A stretch of DNA of 64,000 bases from Ignavibacterium sp. (GCA_018335755.1 JAGXRK010000001.1:372001-436000), one strand, 5' to 3'; shown: positions 33,363 to 42,877, counted from the first letter of the stretch. The notes: generated by a model not told the origin, from the sequence alone. Translations and numbers: made by a program.

Positions 33363-33689
33363 TTTGTCCAGGTTTTAAGATTACATTTATAATATTAGCT
33401 AATAAGGTAAATCAATTTCAGATTGTTCAGTTTCTAAGGTTATGAACTAAAAGCTATTTAGTTTTTTATCGTTTCACTTTTATTAAATGAAAGAATTGAA
33501 TTTCTTTAACCTTAGTAATTGTATTTTGATTTAGTTAAAACCTTATTAGTTTATTTGTGCTAAGAGTTATAAGTGTCGGAATTTTAACGAATACAATTTG
33601 ACAATATTCATAAAACATATCTCTTGAATAAAAACTTTTATATAATTGTATTAAAAGAATTTTATTTAATAAACTCGATCAGGTAAAAG
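33363..33689. other. 327-base AT-rich gap before the desaturase gene
   Basis: No gene or RNA was seen. It holds a terminator-like hairpin (33445-33468), a short ATTAGCTAAT palindrome near 33394 and an isolated TTGACA at 33598-33603 without a convincing -10 box at normal spacing. Confidence 0.6.
33445..33468 (+). terminator. possible terminator after the heme-barrel gene
   Basis: AACTAAA (33445-33451) and TTTAGTT (33457-33463) form a 7-bp AT-rich stem followed by TTTT. It is 83 bases after the stop codon. Confidence 0.5.
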
Positions 33690-34649
33690 ATGAAACCAAA
33701 AGATTTCAGTTACTCAAACAGCATTGAACCGCACAAGGAAAGAACACGCGCAATATTAAAAGCTCATCCTGAAGTACGTGAACAAATCGGCAGAAATCCT
33801 TACAGTTTTCTAATTATTCTTTTTACAATAGGATTGCAGATCACAATTACTTATTTAATGTCAGGACAGCCTTGGTGGCTTGCATTGTTGGTTGCATTTT
33901 TTATAGGAGCCTTTGCTAATCACGCATGCTATGTATTGATTCACGAAGCCACTCATAATCTAATATTCAAGAACAGAGGGCTGAACCATATTGCAGGCAT
34001 ACTTGCGGATGTGCCGAATGTTCTGCCGAGCGCAATTTCATTCAGAGCTTATCATCTTAAACATCACTCATACCAGGGCGATTATTATCTTGATGCTGAC
34101 CTAGCAAGTAAATGGGAAGCAAAATTTATTGGCAATTCATTAATTGGGAAAGCATTTTGGGAAATGATGTTCCCGGTCTTCCAGGCATTAAGAACTCCGC
34201 GTCTGAAAGATATTCCGTTTATGAATTTCTGGACAATTGTTAACTGGATTGTTGTCTTTGGAATAGATGCTTTGGTAATAATTTTCTTCGGTTGGACTTC
34301 ATTTCTTTACCTTGTTTTTTCTTTCTTCTTCTCTATCGGCTTTCATCCGCTTGGTGCAAGATGGATACAGGAACATTACCTTGTTGCACCGCCTCAGGAA
34401 ACATACAGCTACTATGGACCTGCAAATGTTGTTGCTTTAAATGTCGGTTACCATAATGAACATCACGATTTTCCCTCTGTTCCGTGGAATAATCTGCCAA
34501 AAGTAAAAGCAACAGCACCTGAGTTTTATGATAATCTTGTTTATCATAAATCCTGGACAAAATTATGGCTTAAGTTTTTATCGGATTCCAGACTTTCTCT
34601 TTTTTCAAGAATGGTTAGATCGAACAGGGGAACAGTTTCGGTTGACTGA
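33690..34649 (+). CDS. sphingolipid delta-4 desaturase-like membrane desaturase (DEGS family)
   Basis: 319 residues with four or so membrane segments and the three His boxes of membrane di-iron desaturases: HEATHN (near 87), HLKHH (near 122) and HNEHH (near 256). Beyond the boxes it follows the eukaryotic dihydroceramide desaturase DEGS closely: FxYSN..PHKERTRAILKAHPEVR at the start (DEGS lipid-desaturase N-domain), SISFRAYH-like segment before box 2, GFHPLGARWIQEHY, ETYSYYGPANVVALNVGYHNEHHDFP and YDNLVYHKSW. The expected reaction is O2-dependent introduction of a trans C4 double bond in a sphingoid base. No other sphingolipid gene is in the window, so the substrate is unproven. Confidence 0.88.
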   Translation: MKPKDFSYSNSIEPHKERTRAILKAHPEVREQIGRNPYSFLIILFTIGLQITITYLMSGQPWWLALLVAFFIGAFANHACYVLIHEATHNLIFKNRGLNHIAGILADVPNVLPSAISFRAYHLKHHSYQGDYYLDADLASKWEAKFIGNSLIGKAFWEMMFPVFQALRTPRLKDIPFMNFWTIVNWIVVFGIDALVIIFFGWTSFLYLVFSFFFSIGFHPLGARWIQEHYLVAPPQETYSYYGPANVVALNVGYHNEHHDFPSVPWNNLPKVKATAPEFYDNLVYHKSWTKLWLKFLSDSRLSLFSRMVRSNRGTVSVD

Positions 34650-34678
34650 TTATTTAACATCAATGGCTTTCGACTTGA

Positions 34679-34768
34679 TGCTAGATGCTGGATCCTGGAT
34701 ATCAGATACCTTTCCGGATTCCGGATACCATTCAGCTGCAAGCGAACTAGTATCAAGTATCCAGAAAC
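34679..34768. repeat. degenerate GGATACC/GTATCCAG repeat cluster
   Basis: The 142-base gap after the desaturase gene is built from variants of one word: GATGCTAGATGCTGGATCCTGGATATCAG, then GGATTCCGGATACC and AGTATCAAGTATCCAG. It is related to the heptamers at 10077-10106 and the cluster at 35342-35407, which flanks the next gene on its other side. Confidence 0.6.
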
Positions 34769-34791
34769 CACAATAATAAACGAAAAAAAAT

Positions 34792-35295
34792 ATGCCTGAA
34801 AAAATCTTATGTGATTATTGCGGAAACGAAACAACTAATGATTCCGAGTTTTGTATTAAATGCGGAAGCATTTTTATTGATGATGTATATTGTTTAAATC
34901 ATTCTGAACGTTACGCTGATGGTGTATGTGCAATTTGTCATCAGGGTTACTGCAAAAAGTGCGGCTTAAGAGTAAACAGTATTTTTTTATGCAACGAACA
35001 TTCCGATTATGAAATTTATGAAGGAATGGCTCGTATTTATGGGTCAATAGATGATTCTCAGATAAACTTTCTTAAATCCAGTATAGAAAAAGAAGGTTTT
35101 CATCCCTTCATTTATAATCGAAAAGCAACACCAATGCATTTAGGAGGCAGTGATCACTCCCTATTTAGATCAGCAGGTGATTCCAGAAATGTAATTATTA
35201 ATGAAATAAAATTAGTAGTACCTTGTTCTGAAGTGCTGGAAGCAAAACAATTAATAAATGACTTGTTGAGCGGCGGCGATATTGTATTTCCATAA
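34792..35295 (+). CDS. zinc-ribbon/B-box-like protein with a DUF2007-like C-terminal domain
   Basis: 167 residues. An N-terminal zinc ribbon (CDYCGNE..FCIKCG) is followed by a second Cys/His cluster resembling a B-box (YCLNHSERYADGVCAICHQGYCKKCG..LCNEH). The C-terminal half (IDDSQINFLKSSIEKEGFHPFI .. LVVPCSEVLEAKQLINDLL) resembles the DUF2007 ferredoxin-like fold. Function is unknown; zinc binding is likely. The gene is flanked by repeat clusters of one family. Confidence 0.7.
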   Translation: MPEKILCDYCGNETTNDSEFCIKCGSIFIDDVYCLNHSERYADGVCAICHQGYCKKCGLRVNSIFLCNEHSDYEIYEGMARIYGSIDDSQINFLKSSIEKEGFHPFIYNRKATPMHLGGSDHSLFRSAGDSRNVIINEIKLVVPCSEVLEAKQLINDLLSGGDIVFP

Positions 35296-35341
35296 ATTCT
35301 TTTTCAAAACTTATTATCGTAATCAAAATTATCATTACATA

Positions 35342-35407
35342 CAGGATACCGGATACCAGTATCAAGAATCCCACAAAGTGGCAGGCAGTATCCAGCATCC
35401 AGTATCT
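35342..35407. repeat. degenerate GGATACC/AGTATCCAG repeat cluster
   Basis: CAGGATACCGGATACCAGTATC and then GCAGTATCCAGCATCCAG followed by TATCT are variants of the heptamer repeat family at 10077-10106. It lies between the zinc-ribbon gene and the convergent heme-barrel gene. Confidence 0.6.
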
Positions 35408-35423
35408 TTCGCACCGGGATTCG

Positions 35424-36521
35424 CTAATACCAAAAATGAAACTGCATTACAAATGAATCGTTATCAATCGATGGATCTTCTAAAACCAACCTGTACTGCG
35501 GATGGATTTCAATAAAACTGTAAGGGTGAAATTCAAATCCCATTACAAATCTTTTTACATCAATGCTGCTGAATGAAGTATTCGGTACTATCCAGTCAAA
35601 TCTTACAACTGCATCGAGTCCGGTAATAATTCCGTAAGCTGTTTCCACCATCATCATATTTGAAGTAACATCGGCACCGTAAATATTTTTTGCCTGATCG
35701 AACTCTGCAAGTAAAGTAAACTCATCATAACCGAATCCGAAAAAGCCGCCGTACATTTCAACTGTTCTGGGAATTTTTGCAGCAGCAAATGAGCCGCCGA
35801 ACATCAGTCCTATTTTCCCGAGCTTTGGAGTTATTTCTAATCGTGTTGTGTATGTCGGATCTTTACTTAAAGTTCGGTTGTTCAATAAATTACTTCCCAC
35901 AGAAGCGGTGAGAAATGCAAAATCAGAAATGTATGCACCGACTTCAACTCCTGCCTCAGAATAAAAAGGATTATAAATTAATCCCTGGTTGGACTGTGAA
36001 TTCAGTATTCCAAAATCACCACCTCGTGTATAAGCCGTATGATCATCAATCCTTAATCCGTAGTAAGGAATAAACGAACCTGCTTTAATGTAACTGTTGT
36101 TAGGAAGAATATGAGCCGTTGCATAGCCTTCCCAAAGCGACCAGACAAAATCATATTTAGCCGTAAGATTAATTTTTTTTGATATTCCAAAGTTCGTATA
36201 AATAGCTCCACTCATTTCCTGGAAATCCGTTCTTTTCTTTTCCTGCGAGTAAAGGAATTGCGTTCTGTAATCCAGTCCGATTGAAATATTTTCTGTAATA
36301 CGGGGGGACATAATATAATCCTTATCCGGAGTTGAGATCATACTTAGAGTATTTTTTCCCCAATGCCATCCGCCCTCATTCCGGATAATACCGCCTGTTG
36401 GATTGTAATGGCAGTCAATGCATTTATCCCTAAGCTTTGTTGAAAAGCGCGGAAGGGCAAACATATCACTAACTAAAAGAAGAGTGAACAGAATTGTGAG
36501 AACTGCTGAAATAATTTTCAT
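35424..36521 (-). CDS. second monoheme cytochrome-barrel fusion
   Basis: 365 residues, with a ribosome site GGAAG just upstream. Signal peptide ending MFA, then LPRFSTKLRDKCIDCHYNPTGG: one CxxCH heme site at the mature N-terminus. The remaining ~310 residues are beta-strands (ISIGLDYRTQFLYSQ, NLTAKYDFVWSLWEG, VRFDWIVPNTS) ending in FVMQFHFWY, an outer-membrane barrel signature. The layout matches the protein at 32151 but the heme-flanking segment differs, so it belongs to a different subfamily. The inferred role is electron transfer at or across the outer membrane. Confidence 0.7.
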   Translation of the reverse strand: MKIISAVLTILFTLLLVSDMFALPRFSTKLRDKCIDCHYNPTGGIIRNEGGWHWGKNTLSMISTPDKDYIMSPRITENISIGLDYRTQFLYSQEKKRTDFQEMSGAIYTNFGISKKINLTAKYDFVWSLWEGYATAHILPNNSYIKAGSFIPYYGLRIDDHTAYTRGGDFGILNSQSNQGLIYNPFYSEAGVEVGAYISDFAFLTASVGSNLLNNRTLSKDPTYTTRLEITPKLGKIGLMFGGSFAAAKIPRTVEMYGGFFGFGYDEFTLLAEFDQAKNIYGADVTSNMMMVETAYGIITGLDAVVRFDWIVPNTSFSSIDVKRFVMGFEFHPYSFIEIHPQYRLVLEDPSIDNDSFVMQFHFWY

Positions 36522-36678
36522 AATGCTTCCTTTTTCGTATTGATGATTTTTTCCTGCTTAGATTAAGAATAATAGTTTAAATTTCAAAAGGAAAATAACA
36601 ACACAAGGAAAAAAATATTTTGTGGTTTAGTTTAATCCGTGTAAATCCGTCGGATCAGTGTTCTATTTTTTAGCCGAG

Positions 36679-39600
36679 TTATAACTTTCGTGCAACAACA
36701 ACCACAGTTTTCATTGTTTCAACAACACCGGCATTATCATTCATTGCTTCGAGAAAGATTATATAAATGCCAATACGTAAAACCTGACCATCATCATCAA
36801 GTCCGTCAAAAATTACTGAGCCGCTTTGTCCGCTTGGTGCATTGTTGAGAAGGGTTCGTAATAATCTTCCTTTATTGTCAAAAATTTTAATCCGGACCTG
36901 TGCAATAGGCTGCGTAAGATTATAGTTAATTATAGTAAAATCTTCAAACCCGTCATTATCCGGTGAAAAAGGATTTGGCGAGACAGAAATATTCTTTTCC
37001 TGATTTAAATTCTGGGCAAAGATGCTGTTTACTTTGCCGGGAGTACCGCCAAATGGATCAACAGTTGTGCTCCAGTTTGATGGATCATTACCATTTAAAG
37101 TTGGATTTATTCTCTCTAAAGATTTTCCTTTGGTGTTTGTAATGTTTCTGTTATGCCAGTTGGATTGGTACCAGACAGAATCAACCACATTGGATTTTAC
37201 ATCCTTTAATAAAATCAGTTCACCGGTATTAACGAGTCCCAGGTTTGACGCACCAACTACAGAAATAAAACTGTTAGTAGAAATAGTGTATCTGTTAAAG
37301 ATGCCTGAATCTGATGCAAGCACAAAATATGAACCAGCAGGAATAGTATAACTTATATCACTTAACCTGTAAAAGTTTGAATTCTGATCTTCAATTTTCC
37401 ATCCGCCTACATTAACTGAATCATTACTGAGATTTATAAACTCAACATATTCACTTTCTCCGGATTCGGGATCAAACATTATCTCATTTATAATTAAAGT
37501 ATTTCTTTGATATGCGGGAACTCCTGCAAAAGAGTTTTCTTTTCCTGGTGTACTTCCATTTAAACCTAATGATGTTGACCAATTTATACTATCTTTTGTT
37601 TCACCTGCTGATGAAATACGTTCAAGTGAATATCCTCGTCTTCCGCCCCAACCTGAACGATAGAATAAACTATCTATAATACCATCGCGGTAATCATAAA
37701 TCACAACTCCATCAGCCGTATTGCCAAGTGTTCCGAAATTTGTATAGAATATTTTTACATCTAATTCCGGATGATAATTGAAAATTGAAGAATCTCTTGA
37801 AACGATGAAATATTCACCTGGTTCAATCAATGTTTCTTCTATTGTGATAATATTTTTAGTTGGAGTTGTAAGCACATCGCTAATAGACCAGTTGGAAATA
37901 TTTATTGACATATCTGAAATATTAACAAACTCAATCCACTCCGGTTCACCGCCATCAGGATTATACATTACTTCATTTACAACAATGATTCTTTCTGCTT
38001 CTCCGGGTTGTACAGACCTCTCAAAGTAGTTATTTAAAGTATCTTCATCAGGAAAAAAAACAACTCTGACGGCAGCAAGTGTATTTGCCTGAAGATTTGA
38101 TATCGGAAAAGAAGATGTGACACTTAAAGAATCCTCAGACGCAAGGTTGGTAAAGTTTGCAGAGTTTAAAAGCAGATCAACAACGTTATTAGAGTCAGTA
38201 TCAATGTAAAATTCAACGGTAAAATTATCAGCACTTGAAGAGCCGCTGTTCTTAATATCTGCAATGATAAACACATCATCACCGGCAACAGGAAAACGAG
38301 GTTCAAACCTCATTCCGGCTACCCTTAAATCAAATTGCTTTGGTGTTATACTGTTAATTCTGCCTGGAGTGCTTTGCTCAATATCGATTGATGATGCCCA
38401 GTTGCCGGATTGATTTGTTAGTCCGTCAACAGAGACTCTTTCGAGTGAGTAACCATTTGTACCGCCCCATTGACTGTTGTAAAGCACAGAATCAATTGTT
38501 AATCCGCGTTGATCTTTAATCACTACGCCATCAACATCATTATTAAGTACAGGCAGATTGAGCTTATAAACCTGAGATGGAATAAACCGATGATAATTAA
38601 AAATTGTTGAATCTTTTGTGAGTACAACAAAACTATTTGGTTCAATAATAAGATCAACATTTATCTTTGCAGATACGGGAGTGGTAAGCACGTCGCTTAC
38701 AACCCAGTCTTTTAAATTTATTATCTCATCCGACCTGTTAAAAAGTTCCACCCACTCCGGTTCACCGCCTTGCGGAGTGAACATAATTTCGTTAATAACA
38801 ATTGATTGAGATGGAACTCCCGGTTCAATAGTATTATAGATATAGTTATTGCTTGTATCCTGGTCAGCACCAAACAAAGCAATTACGTAAAAAGCTTTCT
38901 TTATTTGCAGGTCGGGTACTGTAAAAGTAAAATCAATTTCAATTGAATCACCAGCTTGAATATTTAATTGATTCAACTGCCGGATTTGCTGGTCGGGTAT
39001 TGAATCAAGATTGATATCTTCAAAAAGCTGAATATTAAAAGTCGCTGAATTTCTTCCCGCATTTTTTATAAAAGCTTTAACCTGAACATCATCACCCTTT
39101 AACGGAAATTCGGGATCAAAAATTATTTCAGTTACAAAAAGATTAAAATCTTTCTGAGTTACAGAATTTATATAACCGGGAGTTGCTTTGTATTTACTTA
39201 ACGATGTTTTCCAGTTAGATGAATCAATTGACGAAAGTTCAGCATCAATACGTTCCAGAGATTTCCCTCCGGTACCGCCCCAAGTGGAATAAAATTCGAG
39301 TGAATCTATGGTTCTGTTAAGCGAATCGAGAAGAATAACTTTATCGCCGGTATTATTTAAAGCTGGGAAATTTCTATAAGAAATACCTGATGTTATGTTA
39401 TAAAAGTTATTTATTGAAGAATCAGTTGCGATAATATGATACTCACCGGGATTAAGTATTACTGATTCAGTTATCACACTTATTGTATCCCGATTATCAG
39501 CTATCTTATAATTTTTCAGATCGATTATTTTATCACTTCGATTATATATTTCTATCCATTCCGGCTCAGGTGATAGCGGTGCATACATAAATTCATTTAT

Positions 39601-41352
39601 GACTAAGTCGTTTCTAATCTCATTAACCTCAACGCCTATAACTTTTGTAAATGCAATGTTGTTACTTGAGTCATCATCAACAGGCACATCAATAACCGCG
39701 ATATAAAAATTATTACCTTCATTAAAAAGATTTGTTGAATAATTGATTTCTATACTGTCTCCGGTAGTAATTGCATTTTGTGCAATAGATGTCATCAATT
39801 CATTTGGCTGAGGTATAGAATCTGTATTTATATCTCTGTACAGATTAAGTGTAAAATTTTGCGAATTAATTAATCCTTTATTCTTTATCTGAACCGTAAA
39901 TTCAATATCCTCTCCCAAAATTGAGTACTGCTGTTGAGGTGTAAATCCTATTATAGTCAGATCATTTTCTTTAGGAGAGATTGAATTTATTCTTCCCGGT
40001 GTTGCTTTCAATAATCCTGTTGAAGTAGCCCAGTTGTTTTGATTTGTACTTATACTATCAGCGGAGTATCTTTCGAGAGATCTGCCTCCTGTGTTTCCAC
40101 CCCATGATGACAGATAAGTTAAACTGTCGATAAGAATACCAAGTGAATCTCTAAGTACAACGTTATCTCCGGTATTATTCAGTATCGGCAGATTAAATCG
40201 GACTATTTGCACAGGGACATTATATAAATTTAATATTGATGAATCCTGAGTAAGAACGATATAGTCCTTAGACTGGATAAAAATATCGTCTGTTGTAATT
40301 GTGGCAGTATTTGCTGCATCTGAAAATCGCCATTTCTTAATATTAACGGCTTGATCTGTTCGATTGTAAAGCTCAATCCACTCAGGTTCTCCCGTAGAAG
40401 GCGCATACATTATTTCATTAACTACTATATCATTGTATTCATTACCGGGAGGATAAACAGTAAAGTTATTTATTATTTTATTATTCACCGGATTTTCATC
40501 TTCATTAAATAAAACCTGTGCAATAATCTGGTAATCACCATCACTTAATGAACTCAGGATAGTCTGAACTTCAACAGAATCACCCGGAAGTAAATTTGAT
40601 AAGCTTTGCGAAAAGATCAGTTCATTAGCTGTTCCCGCAGAGTCAAAATTAATATCATTAAAAATTTCAATTGAATAATTATTCGCTGTATCACTTCCGC
40701 GATTCTTAACTTTCGCGATTATTGTAAGGTCATCACCTTGAATTACAATTGCAGGACTGAACGTCAGTGTGAATATTTGTAAATCAAATTCATAAAGTGC
40801 TACGGAATTTCTGAATCCGGGTGAACCATTAGGCACAATCGAATTTGCCCAGTTAGTTTGTGAAGAATCTTTATTTAAAACTATTTTTTCATCAGACCTT
40901 CCGGTTGCATTATTAGCAGAGTAGGTATAAACATCCAAAGTATCATTGTTTGTATTTAATAACCATACAGAGCGGGCTTCGGTATTAGCCATTCCTGAAG
41001 TTCCGAAGGCATTATCTGAGATCTTTAAAATCAATGCTGAGGGCGGGACTAAACCGGAATATATTCCCGTGTTAATATCATAATCACCTTCAAAAACAAC
41101 TGCATACGATTGCGGCAAAAGCAATGTTCCGAATCCAGCATCAGTAAAAATATCGGGGTTACTTGTATGATATTTGAATTTATATCCTGCAAGATCGATG
41201 GTATCATTTTCACTCAGGTTATAAATTTCTATAAACTCATTATTACCGGATTGGGGTATGAATATTATTTCGGTTAAGATAAGCGAAGTATCTGCCTGCG
41301 AAAAAATAAATGCTGAAAATAAAAAAACTATTATTAGCAGTTTTTTAATCAT
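36679..41352 (-). CDS. giant secreted protein with six lamin-tail domains and a FlgD-like end
   Basis: About 1557 residues from ATG 41352; a TTG lies 5 codons upstream. Signal peptide MIKKLLIIVFLFSAFIFSQ. Six lamin-tail domains recur, each starting with a NEIMYxPxxGEPEWIELYNRSD-type strand; the first is divergent (TEIIFIPQSGNNEF). Four of them are followed by a CARDB-like Ig domain (GDDVQVKAFIKNAG type, with FxDxNxDS). The C-terminus is a FlgD-Ig-like domain (SPNPFSPDNDGFEDFTIINY .. GQVLRIGIYI), common in surface proteins that lack the usual T9SS signal. Probably a surface scaffold or adhesin. The repeats differ in sequence, so the duplication is old. Confidence 0.85.
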   Translation of the reverse strand: MIKKLLIIVFLFSAFIFSQADTSLILTEIIFIPQSGNNEFIEIYNLSENDTIDLAGYKFKYHTSNPDIFTDAGFGTLLLPQSYAVVFEGDYDINTGIYSGLVPPSALILKISDNAFGTSGMANTEARSVWLLNTNNDTLDVYTYSANNATGRSDEKIVLNKDSSQTNWANSIVPNGSPGFRNSVALYEFDLQIFTLTFSPAIVIQGDDLTIIAKVKNRGSDTANNYSIEIFNDINFDSAGTANELIFSQSLSNLLPGDSVEVQTILSSLSDGDYQIIAQVLFNEDENPVNNKIINNFTVYPPGNEYNDIVVNEIMYAPSTGEPEWIELYNRTDQAVNIKKWRFSDAANTATITTDDIFIQSKDYIVLTQDSSILNLYNVPVQIVRFNLPILNNTGDNVVLRDSLGILIDSLTYLSSWGGNTGGRSLERYSADSISTNQNNWATSTGLLKATPGRINSISPKENDLTIIGFTPQQQYSILGEDIEFTVQIKNKGLINSQNFTLNLYRDINTDSIPQPNELMTSIAQNAITTGDSIEINYSTNLFNEGNNFYIAVIDVPVDDDSSNNIAFTKVIGVEVNEIRNDLVINEFMYAPLSPEPEWIEIYNRSDKIIDLKNYKIADNRDTISVITESVILNPGEYHIIATDSSINNFYNITSGISYRNFPALNNTGDKVILLDSLNRTIDSLEFYSTWGGTGGKSLERIDAELSSIDSSNWKTSLSKYKATPGYINSVTQKDFNLFVTEIIFDPEFPLKGDDVQVKAFIKNAGRNSATFNIQLFEDINLDSIPDQQIRQLNQLNIQAGDSIEIDFTFTVPDLQIKKAFYVIALFGADQDTSNNYIYNTIEPGVPSQSIVINEIMFTPQGGEPEWVELFNRSDEIINLKDWVVSDVLTTPVSAKINVDLIIEPNSFVVLTKDSTIFNYHRFIPSQVYKLNLPVLNNDVDGVVIKDQRGLTIDSVLYNSQWGGTNGYSLERVSVDGLTNQSGNWASSIDIEQSTPGRINSITPKQFDLRVAGMRFEPRFPVAGDDVFIIADIKNSGSSSADNFTVEFYIDTDSNNVVDLLLNSANFTNLASEDSLSVTSSFPISNLQANTLAAVRVVFFPDEDTLNNYFERSVQPGEAERIIVVNEVMYNPDGGEPEWIEFVNISDMSINISNWSISDVLTTPTKNIITIEETLIEPGEYFIVSRDSSIFNYHPELDVKIFYTNFGTLGNTADGVVIYDYRDGIIDSLFYRSGWGGRRGYSLERISSAGETKDSINWSTSLGLNGSTPGKENSFAGVPAYQRNTLIINEIMFDPESGESEYVEFINLSNDSVNVGGWKIEDQNSNFYRLSDISYTIPAGSYFVLASDSGIFNRYTISTNSFISVVGASNLGLVNTGELILLKDVKSNVVDSVWYQSNWHNRNITNTKGKSLERINPTLNGNDPSNWSTTVDPFGGTPGKVNSIFAQNLNQEKNISVSPNPFSPDNDGFEDFTIINYNLTQPIAQVRIKIFDNKGRLLRTLLNNAPSGQSGSVIFDGLDDDGQVLRIGIYIIFLEAMNDNAGVVETMKTVVVVARKL

Positions 41353-41394
41353 TGGTGTCCGTTTCAATTTAACCGGATGTTAATTAATTATGAT

Positions 41395-42165
41395 TTAAGA
41401 CTTGCGTTTTTTCAGTTCTCTTGAAAATAAAAACTCAAAAAGTGAATAAGGCATACACTTTAAAATCTTCGTGCTCATACTTGTTACAAAAGGAAATTCA
41501 ATCACACTTTTTTCTTTTATAATTCCTTTGATCATTATTTTAACTGCTCTATCAACATCCATAAGAAATGGCATTTGAAATTCATTTCTATCTGTCATTG
41601 GTGTTTTAACAAATCCAGGTTTTACAGTAATTACCTTAATATTATATTTTTTAAGGTCAACCCTGATACTTTCAAGCAGGTGACTGGCGGCAGCTTTACT
41701 GGCGCAATAATATCCGCTGCCGGGAAATCCTTTTGCATCGGCAAGACTCGTTACTCCGACAATCATACCTCGTTTTTCTTTCATAAAAACGGGCAGCAGC
41801 AATTCAATCCAGTTAACCAATCCGAAAAAATTAACACCCATTGTTCTTACAGCATCATCGACATTAAAATTATTCACTCTTGTTTTCTGATCTACACCGG
41901 CATTAAGAATTGCAATATCAATACTGCCAAACTCATTAATAATTTTTTTGTAAGTATCCCTTGTATCTTCTGAGTTGGAGACATCTGACTGGTAAAAAAC
42001 TACTTTACACTTGCTTCGGATTTTATCAGATAATGCATCCAGCAGTTCCTTCCTGCGGGCGGTAAGAATTAAATTACAATTGTAATCAGCTAATTGTAAC
42101 GCAAGCTCATAACCAATCCCGGTGGAAGCTCCCGTTATCAGAATATTTTTTCCGCTTAAATTCAT
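41395..42165 (-). CDS. short-chain dehydrogenase/reductase (SDR)
   Basis: 256 residues from the ATG at 42165. The cofactor loop TGASTGIG directly follows (MNLSGKNILI). NAG is in AILNAGVD, and the catalytic Ser-Tyr-Lys is SLADAKGFPGSGYYCASK. TARRKE after strand 2 suggests NADP(H). Classical SDR of the DltE/YdfG-like type; the substrate cannot be told. The C-terminal ~30 residues (SMSTKILKCMPYSLFEFLFSREL) are hydrophobic and may touch the membrane. The frame stays open to 42399, but that extension reads as non-coding and would run over the divergent gene start. Confidence 0.88.
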   Translation of the reverse strand: MNLSGKNILITGASTGIGYELALQLADYNCNLILTARRKELLDALSDKIRSKCKVVFYQSDVSNSEDTRDTYKKIINEFGSIDIAILNAGVDQKTRVNNFNVDDAVRTMGVNFFGLVNWIELLLPVFMKEKRGMIVGVTSLADAKGFPGSGYYCASKAAASHLLESIRVDLKKYNIKVITVKPGFVKTPMTDRNEFQMPFLMDVDRAVKIMIKGIIKEKSVIEFPFVTSMSTKILKCMPYSLFEFLFSRELKKRKS

Positions 42166-42307
42166 AGGTTTTAATACTGATAAATGTAATAATAATGTTT
42201 TACCGATTTCAAAAAAAGTAGATACAGAAAAAATATAGTGCGGGATTTTGTGTGTAGTGTATTTTGTTATATATTTTGAATTAAAGTTTATAACAAAAAT
42301 TATTCCA

Positions 42308-42877
42308 ATGTTTTTCGGTAAAATTCTTACAATAGATGAGGTTTTAGTAAGGTCAGAAATTACCGATACACCTTTTGTATGTAATCTGGTAAAATGCAAA
42401 GGTGCCTGCTGTACATTGGAAAGCGATTTCGGGGCTCCGGTTTCGGAGGAAGAGATTAAACAGATAGAGGAAATATTGCCAATAGTAAAGCAATATTTAT
42501 CTCAGGAACATATTGATGAGATTGACAATAACGGTTTTTACGATTTCCGTGATAATGAATTCATGCTTAAAAGTATGAATAGAAAAGCTTGCGTTTTTGT
42601 TTATTTTGATGGAGATATTGCTAAGTGTGGAATGGAAAAAGCTTTTTTGGATGGTAAAACAAACTTTAAGAAACCCATTTCCTGTCATCTTTTTCCAATA
42701 AGGGTTTCAAAATTTGGCGGTGAAATTTTAAGATATGAAAAATTTTCTGAGTGTAAACCGGCATTGGAAAAAGGTAAAGAGGAGAACATAACAATAGCAG
42801 AATTCTGCAAAGAATCATTAATAAGATCATACGGAAATAAATGGTATTCACAATTAAAAGACAGTTTGAATAAATAA
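42308..42877 (+). CDS. DUF3109 family protein (Cys-rich, putative metal-binding)
   Basis: 189 residues from ATG 42308; the frame opens earlier at 42248 with an unlikely hydrophobic leader. Family landmarks: FVCNLVKCKGACC, FGAPVSEEEIKQIEEILP, then ACVFVYFDGDIAKCGMEKAF, KKPISCHLFPIRVSKFGG and CKPALEKGK. The eight or so conserved Cys suggest a zinc or Fe-S cluster, related to the YkgJ-type Cys cluster. Function unknown. It lies one base before rpoN, so the two are co-transcribed. Confidence 0.85.
   Translation: MFFGKILTIDEVLVRSEITDTPFVCNLVKCKGACCTLESDFGAPVSEEEIKQIEEILPIVKQYLSQEHIDEIDNNGFYDFRDNEFMLKSMNRKACVFVYFDGDIAKCGMEKAFLDGKTNFKKPISCHLFPIRVSKFGGEILRYEKFSECKPALEKGKEENITIAEFCKESLIRSYGNKWYSQLKDSLNK

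Noticed and set aside
36679..37020. T9SS sorting domain at the end of the lamin-tail protein
   Set aside because: The SPNPFSPDNDGFEDF pattern is of the FlgD-Ig type rather than a type A sorting domain.
41575..41973. 132-residue plus-strand reading frame
   Set aside because: It is the antisense shadow of the SDR gene, which has clear motifs.
42166..42399. 78-residue N-terminal extension of the SDR
   Set aside because: It has no family similarity, covers the region upstream of the divergent DUF3109 gene, and the internal ATG sits right before the cofactor loop.
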